Source: Heterocephalus glaber (taxonomy: Eukaryota > Chordata > Mammalia > Rodentia > Bathyergidae). Taken from it: a DNA stretch of 64,000 nucleotides. Below, in pieces: positions 1 to 11,319 of this stretch; the first letter of the stretch is position 1; every line of letters starts with the position of its first letter. Both the position numbers and the translations under genes were made by a program. A model generated the notes under the pieces. That model ran no database searches. It saw only the letters and a list, made by a program, of their open reading frames with translations, and was not told the origin of the DNA. The stretch is from contig NW_004624778.1 in assembly GCF_000247695.1 (NCBI RefSeq), forward strand, positions 12,045,135 to 12,109,134, in the 5' to 3' direction.

Positions 1-205
1 TCTATGGAGATAATCATATGGTTTTTGTCCTTGGCTCTATTGATATAGTGTATTACATTGATTGATTTGCATATATTGAACCGTCCCTGCATCCCTTGGA
101 TGAATCCCTCTTGATCAGGGTATATGATCTTCTTGATCTTCTGCATTCTGTTTGCCATTATCTTATTAAGGATTTTTGCATCTATGTTCATTATGTGAGT
201 CAGGA
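1..205 (-). mobile_element. L1 ORF2 fragment (reverse transcriptase N-terminal part)
   Basis: Reading the minus strand from about 203 down to 1 gives an unbroken frame of about 60 codons that matches the L1 ORF2 segment just before the reverse transcriptase active-site region. It begins [18 protein letters not shown] and later contains [15 protein letters not shown] and [14 protein letters not shown]. The element runs off the left edge of the window and stops abruptly near 205. It is a decayed LINE-1 piece and not a host gene. Confidence 0.93.
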
Positions 206-399
206 CTTCTGAGAGTATTAAGGAGACAACTATACTGAGAGTCAGTACAGGAGATTATAGTAAATTTCCAAAATTTACTTGCACACTGCAACCTAATATT
301 CAAAGAGCGTCTTACAACACACCTGCTGAGAAACACTTCCTTAAACAATGAAGTATTAGTAATCTTTCTATCACTATAACAACATACCTGAGACAATCA

Positions 400-725
400 A
401 CTTGTAAATGGGAAGGGTTGATTTTGTTTCCCAGGTTTAAAGGTTTCAGTCTGTGATTGATTGGTCCAGAAGTCTTGGGCAGCAAATCATGGCGGGAGTT
501 TGTGACAGTAAAGTCACACGCTTCATGACCAGGAGGCAAAAGAGAACAAGGAGGGGCATTGATCTCACTATCCCTTTCACAGACACACTCCCTGTGACCT
601 AAGGACCTCCCATTGGTCCCTCCTCCAGAAGGTTCCACCATCTCCCAGTAGTGCTACCTTTGGATCCAAGCCTTCATTTAGCACATGGTCCTTTGGGGAA
701 TGTGCACCATCCAAATTATAGCAGG
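400..725 (-). mobile_element. ERVL-MaLR LTR, antisense, degraded
   Basis: The segment has the antisense order seen in MaLR LTRs: a 'catggcgggag' block, a 'caaggaggggcat' block, a cctcc-rich block, then 'ccaagccttcatttagcac' and a final 'atccaaattatagca', the complement of the usual LTR 5' end. Edges are approximate. The sequence from 206 to 400 is A/T-rich and unassigned. Confidence 0.6.
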
Positions 726-1489
726 TGATAAACTCATTCCCACTATGTCCTGGCTAGCAAATGGGAAGCTCTCGTGATAGAAACAGCACAGTGCTCACTG
801 TCAAGACACCAGGGTTATCCCTCACATCTTCTACTCTATCTGAGTTTTTGGCTACTTCTCTTTTTTGCTTTGGGCTCCATTTCCTTCTTGTAAAGAGAGG
901 ACAGTGGAGAGACCTGTGACTCCCAAACTGTCTCAGGAGAACATGGAGGTGCTTCATTGATTCCAGAACAGCCATATAATATCCAATGTCCAAGTTAAGG
1001 AAAATGAGCTCCTATTCCATTAATCACCTCTTGCCTGTTTTATATAAGGAGTTGCTAAAGATTTGAATAAGTTTATTTGCTAAAACTGGCTCAAAACCTC
1101 CAAGGACAATTCCAGGCATGTGGAGTTGTCCAAGTGTTTACACCAGAATCCAGATAGAATAGCCTGGAATGACAAGCGTTACCCAGCTTGGGCAGTTGCT
1201 AGCTCTGGGGTGTGACCAAGTCACAAGACCTCAGGGAAATTTTTAGATCTAAGCCATCAGCTGCTAGGAATAAAAAAGAGACAATGATGTGATTGCACTG
1301 GATATTGTCTCTGGACCTGTTTGAGGAGCATAGGATGGGATGTATCAGCTGAGAGTTGCCTGTGTAAGGAAGAAGGTCATGAATCACCTAAGGAGGGGCA
1401 ACACAGTCATTTTGTGTTCGATGATTCATACACATTACCAAAGAAACAAAAAGTCTCAGCTGTATCAGGTCTTAGGAGTTAATCTGTGC
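726..1489. other. Unassigned non-coding sequence
   Basis: I see no gene, clear repeat family or splice-flanked frame in this stretch. Short frames occur on both strands and lack any recognisable domain. Confidence 0.5.
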
Positions 1490-1875
1490 CACCCAGGCCC
1501 AAATTTGTATATTGAAGTTCAAACCCCTAGGACCTCAGAGTGTGACCTTGTTTGAAGATGAGGTCTTTACACTGGCAATCAAGTTAAAATGAGGTTGTTC
1601 GGGTTGGCCCTCATCCAGTATAACTGCTATCCTTATAAAAAGAGAAAATGCAGGCAGACACCTGTAGAGGGAGGTTGATGTAAAGACAGAACATGGCTGT
1701 CCACCAGCCAGGGACAGAAGCCTTCCACAGAGAACCCTAACTCTTTCAGCCCTCAGAAGGAAACAAACCTGCTGAGACCTGAATTCAAGTTTCTCACCTT
1801 GAGTCTGGACTTTTTGTTGTTTAAACCACCTGGTTTGTAGTACTCGGTCATGGTCACCATAGTGAATGAATACCC
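1490..1875 (+). mobile_element. MLT1-type LTR (ERVL-MaLR), sense
   Basis: The characteristic order is present: 'gaagttcaaacccctagg', a gtgacc-ttgtttgaagatgaggtc block, 'caagttaaaatgaggt', 'tccttataaaaagag', and a 3' end with 'gttgtttaaaccacctgg'. The copy is diverged and its edges are approximate. No internal proviral genes accompany it. Confidence 0.75.
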
Positions 1876-2284
1876 CAGGCTTGAGTACAGGGTGCTCTGC
1901 TACACTGGCAGTGGGGAGGCAGACCCAGGGCAGAGGCCAGGCAGATGAGGTTACCTGCCTCTGGGTCACTGTCATAGCCTGTTCCTTTCCTGCTTTTCTA
2001 CTCACTCCTGCTGCCCCATCTATGGTGTTCTCCAACAGTTTTCCTCAAAAGGCCCTTTCTTTGCTGCCTAGATCCCTGGGAACCTATGAGAATGCTGGGT
2101 CACCTTTGCAGGAGCTCGCTGGAGAGGTCTCACCAGGCAGCTGCAGCCTCCACAGCTAGCTCTGGGAAACAGCACAGTGGGTAAACTTCAGTCCTTTTCT
2201 CCCCTAGGGCCCTTCTCAGGACTCACCAGCCTCTCTTTTCCATTCCATCAACTGCCAATTGCCTGAGCCCCACCCCAGATGAGT

Positions 2285-2445
2285 TAAATAAGAAGAATCT
2301 CAGGAGGGATGGAGGGGTTGAAGGGAGGGCAGGGGAATGGGGAAAAAATAAGAACCAAGAGAGATTATGTAAAGGTGCAAATTTCTAATGATGAATGTAA
2401 CTGTATTGTATACCTAAAATGTACCAATAAAATTAGTTTTGTAAA
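2285..2445 (+). mobile_element. Possible L1-type 3' end with polyadenylation signal
   Basis: A purine-rich stretch is followed by 'gtatacctaaaatgtacc', an AATAAA signal and an A-rich end, an arrangement typical of LINE 3' ends. The family assignment is inference. Confidence 0.35.
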
Positions 2446-2548
2446 AAAGAAGAATCTCCAAGGAGAGGCTTGAGGGCCAGTGTATTTTTCAAGCTCCCAC
2501 CTCCACGAAACGATCCAAACCTATAGTCAGGGTCAGACCTGAAGACTG

Positions 2549-2650
2549 AAAGTTTGAGGCCGGCACAAGCAACTTGACAAGATCCTGTCTCCAAATAAAA
2601 TTTTAAAACAGGGTTGGGATGTAGTTTAGTGGTAGAGTGACATAGAATGA
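2549..2650 (+). mobile_element. B1-dID SINE fragment
   Basis: The 3' part of a B1-like unit ('gatcctgtctccaaataaaa') is followed by an ID-like A-box 'ggatgtagtttagtggta'. The B1 half is 5'-truncated and the ID half is 3'-truncated. Confidence 0.7.
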
Positions 2651-2704
2651 CAATAACTGTCATTAGCATGACAGTATATAACACTGACAAAAACAAAAAC
2701 CAAG

Positions 2705-2835
2705 AGCCTAATGTATTAAAATCTGTGTCCTTCGACCAAAGCAGTATTTAGAGGAAAATTCGTAACTTTAAAATCCAAACATTAGGGAATTAGAAAGAAT
2801 ATCAGTCAACTAAAAATACAACTCAAGGACAATAT
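2705..2835 (+). mobile_element. L1 ORF2 fragment, sense
   Basis: The stretch resembles the L1 ORF2 nucleotide signature between endonuclease and reverse transcriptase, including 'agaggaaaattcgtaac' followed by a run encoding remnants of the usual Lys/Arg/Glu-rich linker. It is frame-broken and short. Confidence 0.5.
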
Positions 2836-2849
2836 GGGTATGGGGCTGT

Positions 2850-3690
2850 TTAGCTTTTCAATTCCCTGTAACCTTTCCTAACAACCAACTAGACCATATA
2901 GGACATTCTCTACCGAAAATAAAGCAAACCCATGGATAACCTAACTTTTTCAATCAAATCAGGTGTCAGGAAACTTACCAGATCCTAGAATATGGACAAA
3001 TGCACCCAACCAACAGCAGCAGAACTTAGCCACAAAAGGAAGAGACGCTGAGCAGAAGCCCCGGCGGACAGATCGGAGTGCATCCTGTGAGGAAGAGGAG
3101 TACCTCACCTCACAGTGGTGAAGGACAGCAAAAAATAACTGTGCAAAGATGTGGGCAGAGTGAAGAGGGTGGAACCATTTAAATCCCTGAGAGGCTCAGA
3201 AATATCCAGTGAACAATTCATTCCAGAAAGCGAGTGCCTCTCTCAGAAGGACGGAAAATTACTGGAAAGAGAAGGCAAGCTGAACAGCTCAGAAACACTA
3301 CAAGCAAGTGAAAGAAAAAGCTCAGACAGTAGTGTAGGAGAAAGCAGCGCAGGATGGTCTCTGAAAACACCATACAACACAGCCTGTAAAACAGCAGGGC
3401 TGGGAAGGTGAGATCCACACACCCCGGAGCCCAAGAACTGCATGTGTAGGAGGCAGGAGATCTCCCTAACCCTGACTCGTGTTGGTAGACCGTCCTGGCT
3501 AGAGACAGGTCTGATTCTTAGTCATTCAGGATATGAAGAGAGCAGGGGACATTGAACTGGAAGCTGAGAAAGCCATCCCAGCCTATCTTCTCCCAGGTTC
3601 CCCATCTCCTAGGAGGAGCCTTCTCTAAAGCTAGGAGATCCACTTGCTTTTAGCATAAGCCTAAGTCCACATGGAGTTATCTTTCCACCG
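2850..3690. other. Unassigned; possible LINE 5' region
   Basis: This purine-rich, CpG-containing segment contains an 86-codon frame at 3,151-3,411 (+) with high Ser/Glu/Lys content and no recognisable domain. It follows L1-like sequence, and its composition resembles rodent L1 5' untranslated regions, but I cannot match it to a named family. It could also be single-copy DNA. Confidence 0.25.
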
Positions 3691-4930
3691 ATTAAAATGA
3701 AACCCATAGCATGGGAAGCATAGCAGTGGCTGTAGTGGCCTGCCCCACATGCCTCCGGCCATCTGCAATCCTACAGCATGGATTCCCACCAGTGCAGACC
3801 CAGAGTAAAGGGCAGTGGCTTCTCAGGGCTTTCTCTGGGACATAGGAGTCCTCTTCTCTCAGGTCAGAGCAGCCGAAAACTGCAGGACCGCTAATGCCCA
3901 AGGGCAACCCTCAAAGCAAAGGAAGATGCAGGCCTCCCTGCATTTCAGCCCTCTTTGTGTTTCTGGAGCTCCGCCCTGCTGATGACACATCTTCCCAACC
4001 CCTCCTTGCCACCTCAGGTCCTCATCTAAATCAACTTCCTCTTCAAGTCTACCCCTGCCTCTGCTTTGAGGTGAGCCACAATTGAGTTGTTGAAAGTGGC
4101 CCTAGAAAAGAGAACATCAGAGTTGGTACTGGACCCAGGGCCCTTGTGAGCTCAATGGCAGCAGGGACCATGCTGCTGGCCAATGGCAAGCAGGGTGGTT
4201 ATAAACCCTCGCCATAGCACCTGGATGTTAGCAGAACTGAGCAGTAACCACACAACGGGTCCAGAACTTGAGGAGTAGGGATGTAGATAACAATGAGGAT
4301 GGTAGTGGCAGGATGGTGGTGCATTGGTGAGTGATGAGGGATAAATGAAGTAACTACCCACTTGAGACTGAGGATTTCATGGCTTGGCGAGAACACCTGG
4401 AACCAGTTCTAATATGTGGCTACCAAGCCTCCTTGAAGCTTGGATATGACAAAGGCAAGTGACTGGGAGGCTGGAGCAGACTTGTCAGGTTGCAGTGTGA
4501 CAATGGATAGATCATGTGAGGCTGGAGACAGATCCCAAGGCAAGCAGACCACTGCTGGCAGAAAAAGCAAGTCAACCACACGCAGAATGTGTGTCTGCTC
4601 CTGAGGGGTCCATGACGAAAGAGGTCCAGGGTGATCAAGCCACCATCAGGAGGCTAACTGGCCTCCTCAGGGAATGGGATCACCTTGGGGGTTGGCAAAT
4701 TAAGCATTCAGGAATAGCCATAGGCAAACTAGCCTTGAGCAGGGGAAATTTGTGTTCCTGGGCCCATGCATAGCCTCTATCTTCCCCACCACTTTATTCC
4801 TGGGTCCACTGAGCAAGCATGAATGGCAGGGGAGACAGTGATCAGCAGCCACAGAGCATACCATTTGCTTCTCCTCCTCTTTGGCAAAGGATGCTTTTTG
4901 ATAAGCAGTCGTGTGGGACACAAACACCTT
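3690..4930. other. Unassigned non-coding sequence
   Basis: I see no convincing exon, RNA gene or classified repeat. Frames on both strands are short and uninformative. Confidence 0.5.
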
Positions 4931-4933
4931 CAT

Positions 4934-4972
4934 TTCTTTTCTTTTCTTTTCTTCTCTTCATTTCTTTCATTT
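4934..4972. repeat. Pyrimidine-rich (TTTTC)n-like tract
   Basis: This is a run of cttttctttt-type units, probably the expanded complement of the poly-A tail of the adjoining minus-strand SINE. Confidence 0.8.
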
Positions 4973-5088
4973 TGTGTTTTTGAGACAGAGGGTAACTATA
5001 TAGTCCAGACTATTCTTGAAATTGAGACCCTCTTCCCTCAGCTTCCCAGGTGCTGGAATTATGGGTGTGCACCACCATGTCTGCCAAA
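4973..5088 (-). mobile_element. B1-type SINE, antisense
   Basis: The complement of a 7SL-derived B1 unit is visible: 'ttgagacagag', then 'cttcccaggtgctgg', 'aattatgggtgtgcacc' and 'accatgtctgcc'. No ID half is evident. Confidence 0.88.
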
Positions 5089-5204
5089 CATATTCATTTC
5101 TGTGTCCGTTCTGAAGGTCTATCTACATAACTTTCCAAGATTTACTTGACACCAATTCTCCAATCCTGTTCTTTCCAAGTCCTGACATTTGCAAATCATA
5201 TCAC

Positions 5205-5584
5205 TGACTAAATGTTTGTGTTCCCCCTAAAATTCATATGCTGGTAACCTAACTTCTAGCGTGGCTGTATTAGGAGATGGGTCCTCTAAGGAAGAAATTA
5301 AGGTTGAATGAAGACATGAGAGTGAGACTCTGATCCAATAGGATTACTGGCCTTGATAAAAATGACACTAAAGATACCCCCCCATGCAGCCCAAGGAAAA
5401 TCCATGTGACAATGTAGTAAGAAGGTAGCCATCTGCAAACAGGAAGAGAGCCCCCACCAAAAGCCAATCAGCTGGAACTCTGATTTGGAATTCTAGCCAC
5501 TATAATTGTGAAAAAACACATTTCTGTTGTTTGAGGCACCCAGTGTATGGTATTTTGTTATGGGAGCCCAAGCAGACAAATACA
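5205..5584 (+). mobile_element. MLT1-type LTR, sense
   Basis: This nearly complete diverged LTR runs from 'aaatgtttgtgttccccc' through 'gatccaataggattactgg' to the diagnostic 3' block 'ctgttgtttgaggcaccc' and 'gtattttgttatgggagc'. It is a solo LTR with no proviral genes alongside. Confidence 0.88.
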
Positions 5585-5837
5585 GACATGTACATACTCG
5601 TTGATGTATTTATACAAAGGTTTAAAATATGCGATTTGCCCATATGCTGTTTTGAATCCATACATATGCAGTAATAATGTGAGTGCTTGCACGGGAAGGA
5701 TAAACAGCACAACTAGGAGAGTGGTTTCCTTTGCAGGGTAGACTGTGAGAGGGAATGCTCTCGGGCAAGAGCCAGGAAGCTCTGACTGTATTTGTTATTT
5801 TATTCCCCAAAGGTAAACCATGTTATATATTAAAAAA

Positions 5838-5950
5838 GAAGAAGGAGAAGGAGAAAGAGAAGGGGAAGAAGGAGAATAAGAGGAAGAAGGAGAAGAAAAA
5901 GAAGAAGGAAGAGGAGGAGGAGAAGAAGAGGAAGAGGAAAAGGAGCCAGG
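5838..5950 (+). repeat. Purine-only (GAA/GGA)n tract
   Basis: About 110 bases are essentially all A and G on the plus strand (aag, gag and agg triplets). A long homopurine tract of this kind is a length-variable microsatellite and can form triplex DNA. Confidence 0.95.
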
Positions 5951-5952
5951 AG

Positions 5953-6140
5953 CAGGGCATGCTGGCAAAGCCCACAATCCTAGTGGTCCGGGACAGTGAG
6001 GCAGGAGGATCACAAGTGAGCAACTTAGTGAGACCTTGTCTCAAAATTTAAAAAGAAAAAAGAAGAAATTAAAAAGGGGGGAAAGTAACCTGGTGTGAAG
6101 GCTCTGCATTCAATCCTCAGTCCCCCCGCCCTCAAATAAG
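5953..6140 (+). mobile_element. B1-dID SINE, degraded
   Basis: A B1-like half contains 'gaggcaggaggatcaca' and 'gagaccttgtctcaaaat', followed by A-rich linker and an ID-like remnant ending 'ttcaatcctcagt'. It lies directly after the homopurine tract. Confidence 0.8.
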
Positions 6141-6189
6141 TAAACACAAATTTTAAAAATAAGAATTGGAGTCCTTATGAAATCATCAA

Positions 6190-6800
6190 GCTACTGGGTT
6201 GTCTTGCCTAGTGAAAGGATTATATACAGCTAAGTAGCTAAGTTAGGTAAAAATATTATAGGCAGTCAGACAGCGCTAGGCCCTCGAGAGAGTCAGTACA
6301 GCTGATGAGAACACATTACAACTGTAGCTGGAGGCACATGTGTCAAAGGCCAGGCCTCAAGATAAAGACAGAATGACCAGGCCTACATACCTCCCCAAGG
6401 GATAAGATAAGTGGTATCACCTGGCTGAATAAAGTCTAGATAGGCATCAGTCACCCAGGTGGGTGACCAGGACCTCCTGATCCATCTTTTCCTAAAAACG
6501 TCTTATTCTTTCCATGTACACTTACTACGTGACCTGCTTCCCCATAGATCAATGTTTTCTAAGTGGCTACACTTATAATGTTATTGGTTGATCATAGTTT
6601 TAGCCCACGTTATACCCACCTTGTGACTTTGTACCCACCCTGTGATTTTGCTCTATAAAATTTCCTTTGAGAAGTGGGCTCATTGGCAACCCATTTTTGG
6701 GTCCCCTCCTGTCTCTACTGTTTCTTAGAATTCATTCTTTGATTTTGGAGAACACAGACTCAGCATATCTGATGTCTAGCAGGGAGTTACATTTATTTAC
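6190..6800 (+). mobile_element. Probable class I ERV solo LTR
   Basis: The stretch has the layout of a retroviral LTR: a long U3-like region, a TATA-like 'gctctataaaatttcc' at about 6,650, then a pyrimidine-rich R/U5-like segment ('gggtcccctcctgtctc'). It does not look like the MaLR LTRs elsewhere in the window. No gag, pol or env remnant is seen next to it. Ends and family are uncertain. Confidence 0.45.
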
Positions 6801-7050
6801 CCTCTATCAAAAGGAGCCAACACATTCCCACTATACGTTCAGCCAGCTGGGATATGTTTTTTTTGCTACTGTACCCAAAGGCCTCTAAGGGATCCGGTTT
6901 CCTCTGGGAGGCCTCACCTAACCACTGTGGCTCTCGGATAAGCCTGTCTGTAAGCTTCCTGAGCTTTGATGACTTCCACCTGGCCAGCATTATGTGAATT
7001 TGTTCCCTAATTATTTTATGTGCACTTATCTACCATAAAAGAGTAACAAC

Positions 7051-7235
7051 AACTGGACGTGGTGGTGCACACTTGTATTCTCAGTAGCTCAGGAGGCTGA
7101 GACAGGATTGGGAGTTTGAACCCAGCCCAGGGAACTTAGCAAGACCTTGTCTCAAAAAATAAAAAGAAGGGTTGGGGCTGTAGCTCAGTGGTAGACCACT
7201 CTGGCTTCAATCCCTAATACTGAAAACAAAGAAAA
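7051..7235 (+). mobile_element. B1-dID composite SINE
   Basis: The B1-like half ('ggacgtggtggtgcacac', 'aggaggctgagacaggat', 'agaccttgtctcaaaaaa') is joined through a short A-rich linker to an ID half with an A-box 'gctgtagctcagtggtaga' and a B-box-like 'cttcaatccct'. Confidence 0.93.
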
Positions 7236-7244
7236 AATAACAAT

Positions 7245-7425
7245 GGTAGTGTCAACTCTTTTTGGGGTGCTTTCTGTGTGCCAGAATGTGGCTTCAGTTT
7301 CTGCAAACCCTTGTAAACCATCCTCACTATTACTGACTCAGTTTTGAAAACTAGGAAAGGAGCTCAGAGATGCTAAGTGACTCATCCAAGATCACACAGG
7401 AAAGAAAAGTGCTAAACCCATTCAG
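7245..7425 (-). mobile_element. MIR SINE fragment, antisense
   Basis: The complement of the MIR core is visible: 'gctaagtgactcatccaag' and 'atcacacagg', preceded by a degraded 'ggtgctttctgtgtgcc' block. Confidence 0.75.
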
Positions 7426-7584
7426 TTCTTGCAAGTTCCTTAAATGCAGGTCTATGTCTACCTCCTGAGGACAGAGCCTTCCTTAGCAAGGCTTGACTGC
7501 AGCACGAAAAGGGATCAGTTCCCGGGGGTCTCCATCTGTCCTCAGCCTCAGGCGTTGACTTGCCTGAACACTTGCCACCATCTC

Positions 7585-7600
7585 CCACTAGAGGGCACTG
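7585..7600 (+). promoter_or_regulatory. CTCF-like motif
   Basis: The 16-mer ccactagagggcactg fits the CTCF core (CCA-C/T-AG-A/G-GGGC) closely in forward orientation. It lies in single-copy sequence. Occupancy cannot be judged from sequence. Confidence 0.5.
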
Positions 7601-7819
7601 TTACTTCATTTTTCTGGTGCCCGAAGGGGAACGAAGGCCATGTAAAACTTCAAAGCCAGATAACTGGGCTGCCCGGAATTCTGTGGTGGCTTCTGAGAAA
7701 CCAGACTTCTGCCGCCAAAACCCATGGACAGGAGTGGGAGGAGAGACAGGAATTGACATTTAGCAGAGGCCTTCTACGTGCACATCAGCCAGTTTGCATG
7801 GCTTAACTGATTAGTAATA

Positions 7820-7985
7820 GCAATAGTAACACCTTGCATCTGCAAGGCATTGTTGTATGCTCTGTACAAGTATTAACTCACTTAGTCCTCATAACTAGCA
7901 GTGAACGAAGTACAGATGTACAGAACAGTTAAGTAACTTGCCCAAGATCTCACAGCTAGTGTGCCCTGTGGTCCTTCGGCTCATT
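7820..7985 (-). mobile_element. MIR SINE fragment, antisense
   Basis: The antisense MIR signature is clear: 'actcacttagtcctcataa' followed by 'gttaagtaacttgccc' and 'gatctcacagctag'. Confidence 0.85.
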
Positions 7986-8574
7986 CAGTCCTACCCTGTA
8001 TGGTAAATGTCAGTGCTACCAGCTTGAGTCAGTGGCTGTGGATCAATCATGAGTGAGAAATAACCCCATAGTCTGAAAGCCTCAAGATTGTGGTGTTGTT
8101 TGTGATGATCTTATAATCTAGCCTATCTTCATGGATACAACCAAAGTACATAACTCTAGCAGTTAGTCATTAACTTCTTAGTGTGATTTTTGGATACAGC
8201 TAGCCCTTTAAAGAAACCAGAGCTTTACTGGGGGCTGGACAGTGGTCTGTAATAGTTAGCATCTAAAGATGGTACTAAATAATTCTTTCTCTCTTGTATA
8301 TTACTCCTCACATAGAACGGTGAAATCTTATTCTCCTTACCTAGAATCCAAGCAGATTTTAGTAACTAGTTTGAACATTAGAGTGAGGTAAGATGACATT
8401 CTGGGACCTCCAAGACTAATCCTAACTAGTCTCAGTCTCTTGGAACAATCACCTTTGAGATGGCCCATCTCAGAAAGCTACTGTCATGCACGAGAAGCCA
8501 CCACACTTTAGAAACCGTTGCTACACAGCACTGGCCTGAAGTGTGTGTGGGGGGGTTGTTGTTTATACTTTTGT

Positions 8575-8776
8575 TTTTGTTTCTCAGTCCTGGGTGTTGA
8601 ACACAGGGCCTCATGCGTGCTAGGGAAGTGCTTTGCCACTAAGCTACATTCCAAGTCCCTTTTTCAAATTTTGAGATACATTCTCATTAACTTGTTCAGT
8701 GTAACCTCAAACTTGCCATCCTCCTGCCTCAGCCTCCTAAATAGACTAGATTACAGGTGTGCACCACCATGCTAGG
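8575..8776 (-). mobile_element. B1-dID composite SINE, antisense
   Basis: The complementary ID half comes first ('gctttgccactaagctaca') and the complementary B1 half follows ('cctgcctcagcctcctaa', 'acaggtgtgcaccaccat'). Confidence 0.92.
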
Positions 8777-9137
8777 CTTCTTTGAGAATCATGCATGTAC
8801 TCTCAATAAAAAAAATGCATGTAGGCGTTTCCACATGAAGTTTTGCAAACTATGTCAGGGGGTTATGGATATCCTGAAACCCTCCCACAGCTCTCCAAGA
8901 ACCTCTCCCCAGGATCAGAGCTAGTCTTGGCCCCTTTGGCTCAAGGAATGACTGAATGACATGGTAAACTTTACCCTGTGGGCACCAGAGTCATGAAAGG
9001 ATGTTAAAATGTTTCAGATTTTGGTGTGGCACAGAAAATATACAGTGGAAGTAGAGAATGGATGCATGCAGCCTAGCGGTTGGGAAACCATTGAAAAAAC
9101 ACTGTGGAAATCCACAGAGATTCTCCATTTACCATAT

Positions 9138-9172
9138 TCATCCATCCATCCATCCATTCATCTATCCATTCA
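9138..9172. repeat. (ATCC)n microsatellite
   Basis: About eight tandem tetranucleotides of atcc/attc type with slight interruption. Confidence 0.95.
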
Positions 9173-9179
9173 ACAAATA

Positions 9180-10360
9180 GTGATAAACCCCTTAATATGA
9201 TTCAGTCAATATTTTCAGCTTTGGGAATTACTACTGAGAAAATGTGTTCCATATTGTTTTGTTATTTTGCTGTTCTAATTCATGTATGCCTTGGCTGAAT
9301 TGAGTTTTCCTTTACATTTTGCTTCAACAAGAATTGAATTGAATTGAAACAATACAAGAATTCTGATAAATTCCACCACTCTCCAGGTAGATGATAAGGC
9401 CTTGAGATGTCACTAAGGGCAAAATGGAAAACTCCAAATTCTGGTTCCAAATTACTCACAAGTGGCAGCGCATTATCGACAGTAACAAATGTGGTAACTC
9501 CATCTGAACACTGTCTTCTGAAAGCTCCCCAGGAACCAGTCTTGCAGAAGTGCAAGGGAGTGGGATTTTCTGGTTCCCTACATTTTCAGATCACCATGTG
9601 CACTCCCTGCTGAAGCTCCCAGATGCCTCCAGGTGGAGACTGAAACCATGCTTTCCAGAGGAAGTAGAGGAGAGAGGGAGGCAGAAAGGAAGGCTGGTTC
9701 AACAACAGAGTGGGAGAAGGAACAAGAAAGCACTGTTCTTAGTGTTTCTGAAAATAACTCCAGTCAAGACACCTCACTCAAAGTTGTTCAAATATGAAAA
9801 CAAAATAGAAATCTTGTGCTGTCATTATTCCCAGGGCTTGTTGGAAGATGGAGAACATCACCTTGATTTGTAGGCTAGCACAGAGAGCAGAAGCTCTCTC
9901 CTGAGTCGTGTGCAATAAAGCTGTCCCAGACAGCAGGACCCGCCTTTGGTGTTCGAGCGAGTTGGTGTGGGGATTGGTGTTTACCTGAAAGGGGGAGAGT
10001 TAGGACCAAAATGAGCAATAAAATCAAAATGGAGGATGTTTGTTAAGTGTTTTGTCCTGTCTCCTCTTTCTATCTGTCAGCAGTGGCTCCTCACCTCCAC
10101 TTCCAGAGAACATGGGAACTGGCCTCAGCTCTCCACTCACTGGTTCTAGAATCTCAGACTCAATCTGTCTGGGTCTCGATTTCTTTATCTGCCAGGTAGG
10201 AGGAATAACATCACAGGCCTGATGATTTCCTGAGTTGCGAGCACCTCTTGGGAATGTGGTTGAATGTGTACTTTGAAAAGTTAAAGGTACTTTTAAAACA
10301 CTTGCCATCTATTCCTCCCCCAAACTGTGAATCCATTCCCCACCCCAACCTGACACAAAC
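9180..10360. other. Mostly unassigned; possible retroviral polyadenylation segment
   Basis: Most of the stretch is unclassified. At 9,909-9,957 an AATAAA signal ('gcaataaagctgtcccag') is followed by 'cccgcctttggtgttcgag', a combination that resembles the R/U5 end of some ERV LTRs. Frames around it (for example 107 codons at 9,550-9,873) carry no recognised domain. Confidence 0.3.
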
Positions 10361-10367
10361 ATATATA

Positions 10368-10560
10368 ACACATTCATTCATTCAACAAATATTTCTTTAG
10401 TACTTATTATGTATAAGACACTGTTTAGGCATTGGGAATACATCAGCAACAAAACAACCCCTTTGGAGCTTTATATTTTAGTTGGAGAAAGCAAATAAAT
10501 AGAAAATTTCAGGTGGTAAATACTAGAAAGAAAAATAAAGTATACAAGGAAAACCTGAAG
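10368..10560 (+). mobile_element. L2 LINE 3' fragment
   Basis: The L2-type string is readable in diverged form: 'cattcattcaacaaatatt', 'agtacttattatgtataag', then 'ttgggaatacatcagcaac' and 'tttagttggagaaagcaa'. Confidence 0.75.
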
Positions 10561-10610
10561 TCTAAGTACTACTCTAGCAAGAGACAGAAACTGTGTGCAT
10601 GTGCCTATGA

Positions 10611-10636
10611 GTGTGTGTGTGTGTGTGTGTGTGTGT
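10611..10636. repeat. (GT)n microsatellite
   Basis: About 13 perfect GT units. Confidence 0.98.
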
Positions 10637-10639
10637 AAA

Positions 10640-11318
10640 TAGAGCATGCAGAAGGAAAATGAGGAAGGGGAATCTGGGAATTACAGGTGAATGTATACCA
10701 CAAGTGTATGTATGTATATGTGTATAATTTTGGCAGTAAGAATTGGGATGGAATTTTTCTGATTTTTGGAAGAACACAGAGTCTAAGACCTATTTGTTCT
10801 ATGATTCATTGCTCTGCTTTGTGTGGACTGGGGCAGACAGTCTAGACAAGGTGCTCTGTGGGGCTCAAGTGGCAGGTAGCCCAGTTATGGGAGCAGAATG
10901 AGAGTGGCTGGGGAGTCACACCTGTTGGGTACCCCCGCTCAGCACTGATAAAAGCTGAAACAGGGATGCGGTAGGACCTCCCTTCCATGCTGCCTGCTGT
11001 CTGTCCTGTTCTCGGGCTCAGTTCCTGTAAGGATTATGACCTGGGAACTCTGCAGGTCCTGTAGTCACTGTGCTCTCCAGAAGGCGACAGAGCAGAGCCT
11101 TCTTTGAACCTGGCCTAGCCAGGCTCCAGTCCACCGGGGTTCACCTGGGTTGTGGGGCACCACAGACCCTGTAACTCCAACTCTTCAAGATGTAGCTTCT
11201 GAAAACTTTAAGGGTAGGGGATCTCCATATGTGGTAGCTATTACTATCAGACTTCTCACTTCTAAGATAGATATAACCCTTACAGCCTTAAACGATGGAT
11301 CATGAAAATCCTGAGTAT
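10640..11318. other. Unassigned non-coding sequence
   Basis: I see no gene or confident repeat. The part from 10,850 to 11,170 is moderately GC-rich and probably single-copy. Confidence 0.45.
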
Positions 11319-11319
11319 T

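Noticed and set aside
1535..2035. 166-codon minus-strand frame
   Set aside because: Much of it is the complement of an MLT1-type LTR, and the remainder has no recognised domain.
9138..9172. CRISPR-like or satellite array
   Set aside because: This and the other short repeats are simple tetranucleotide or dinucleotide microsatellites. No spaced direct repeats occur in the window.
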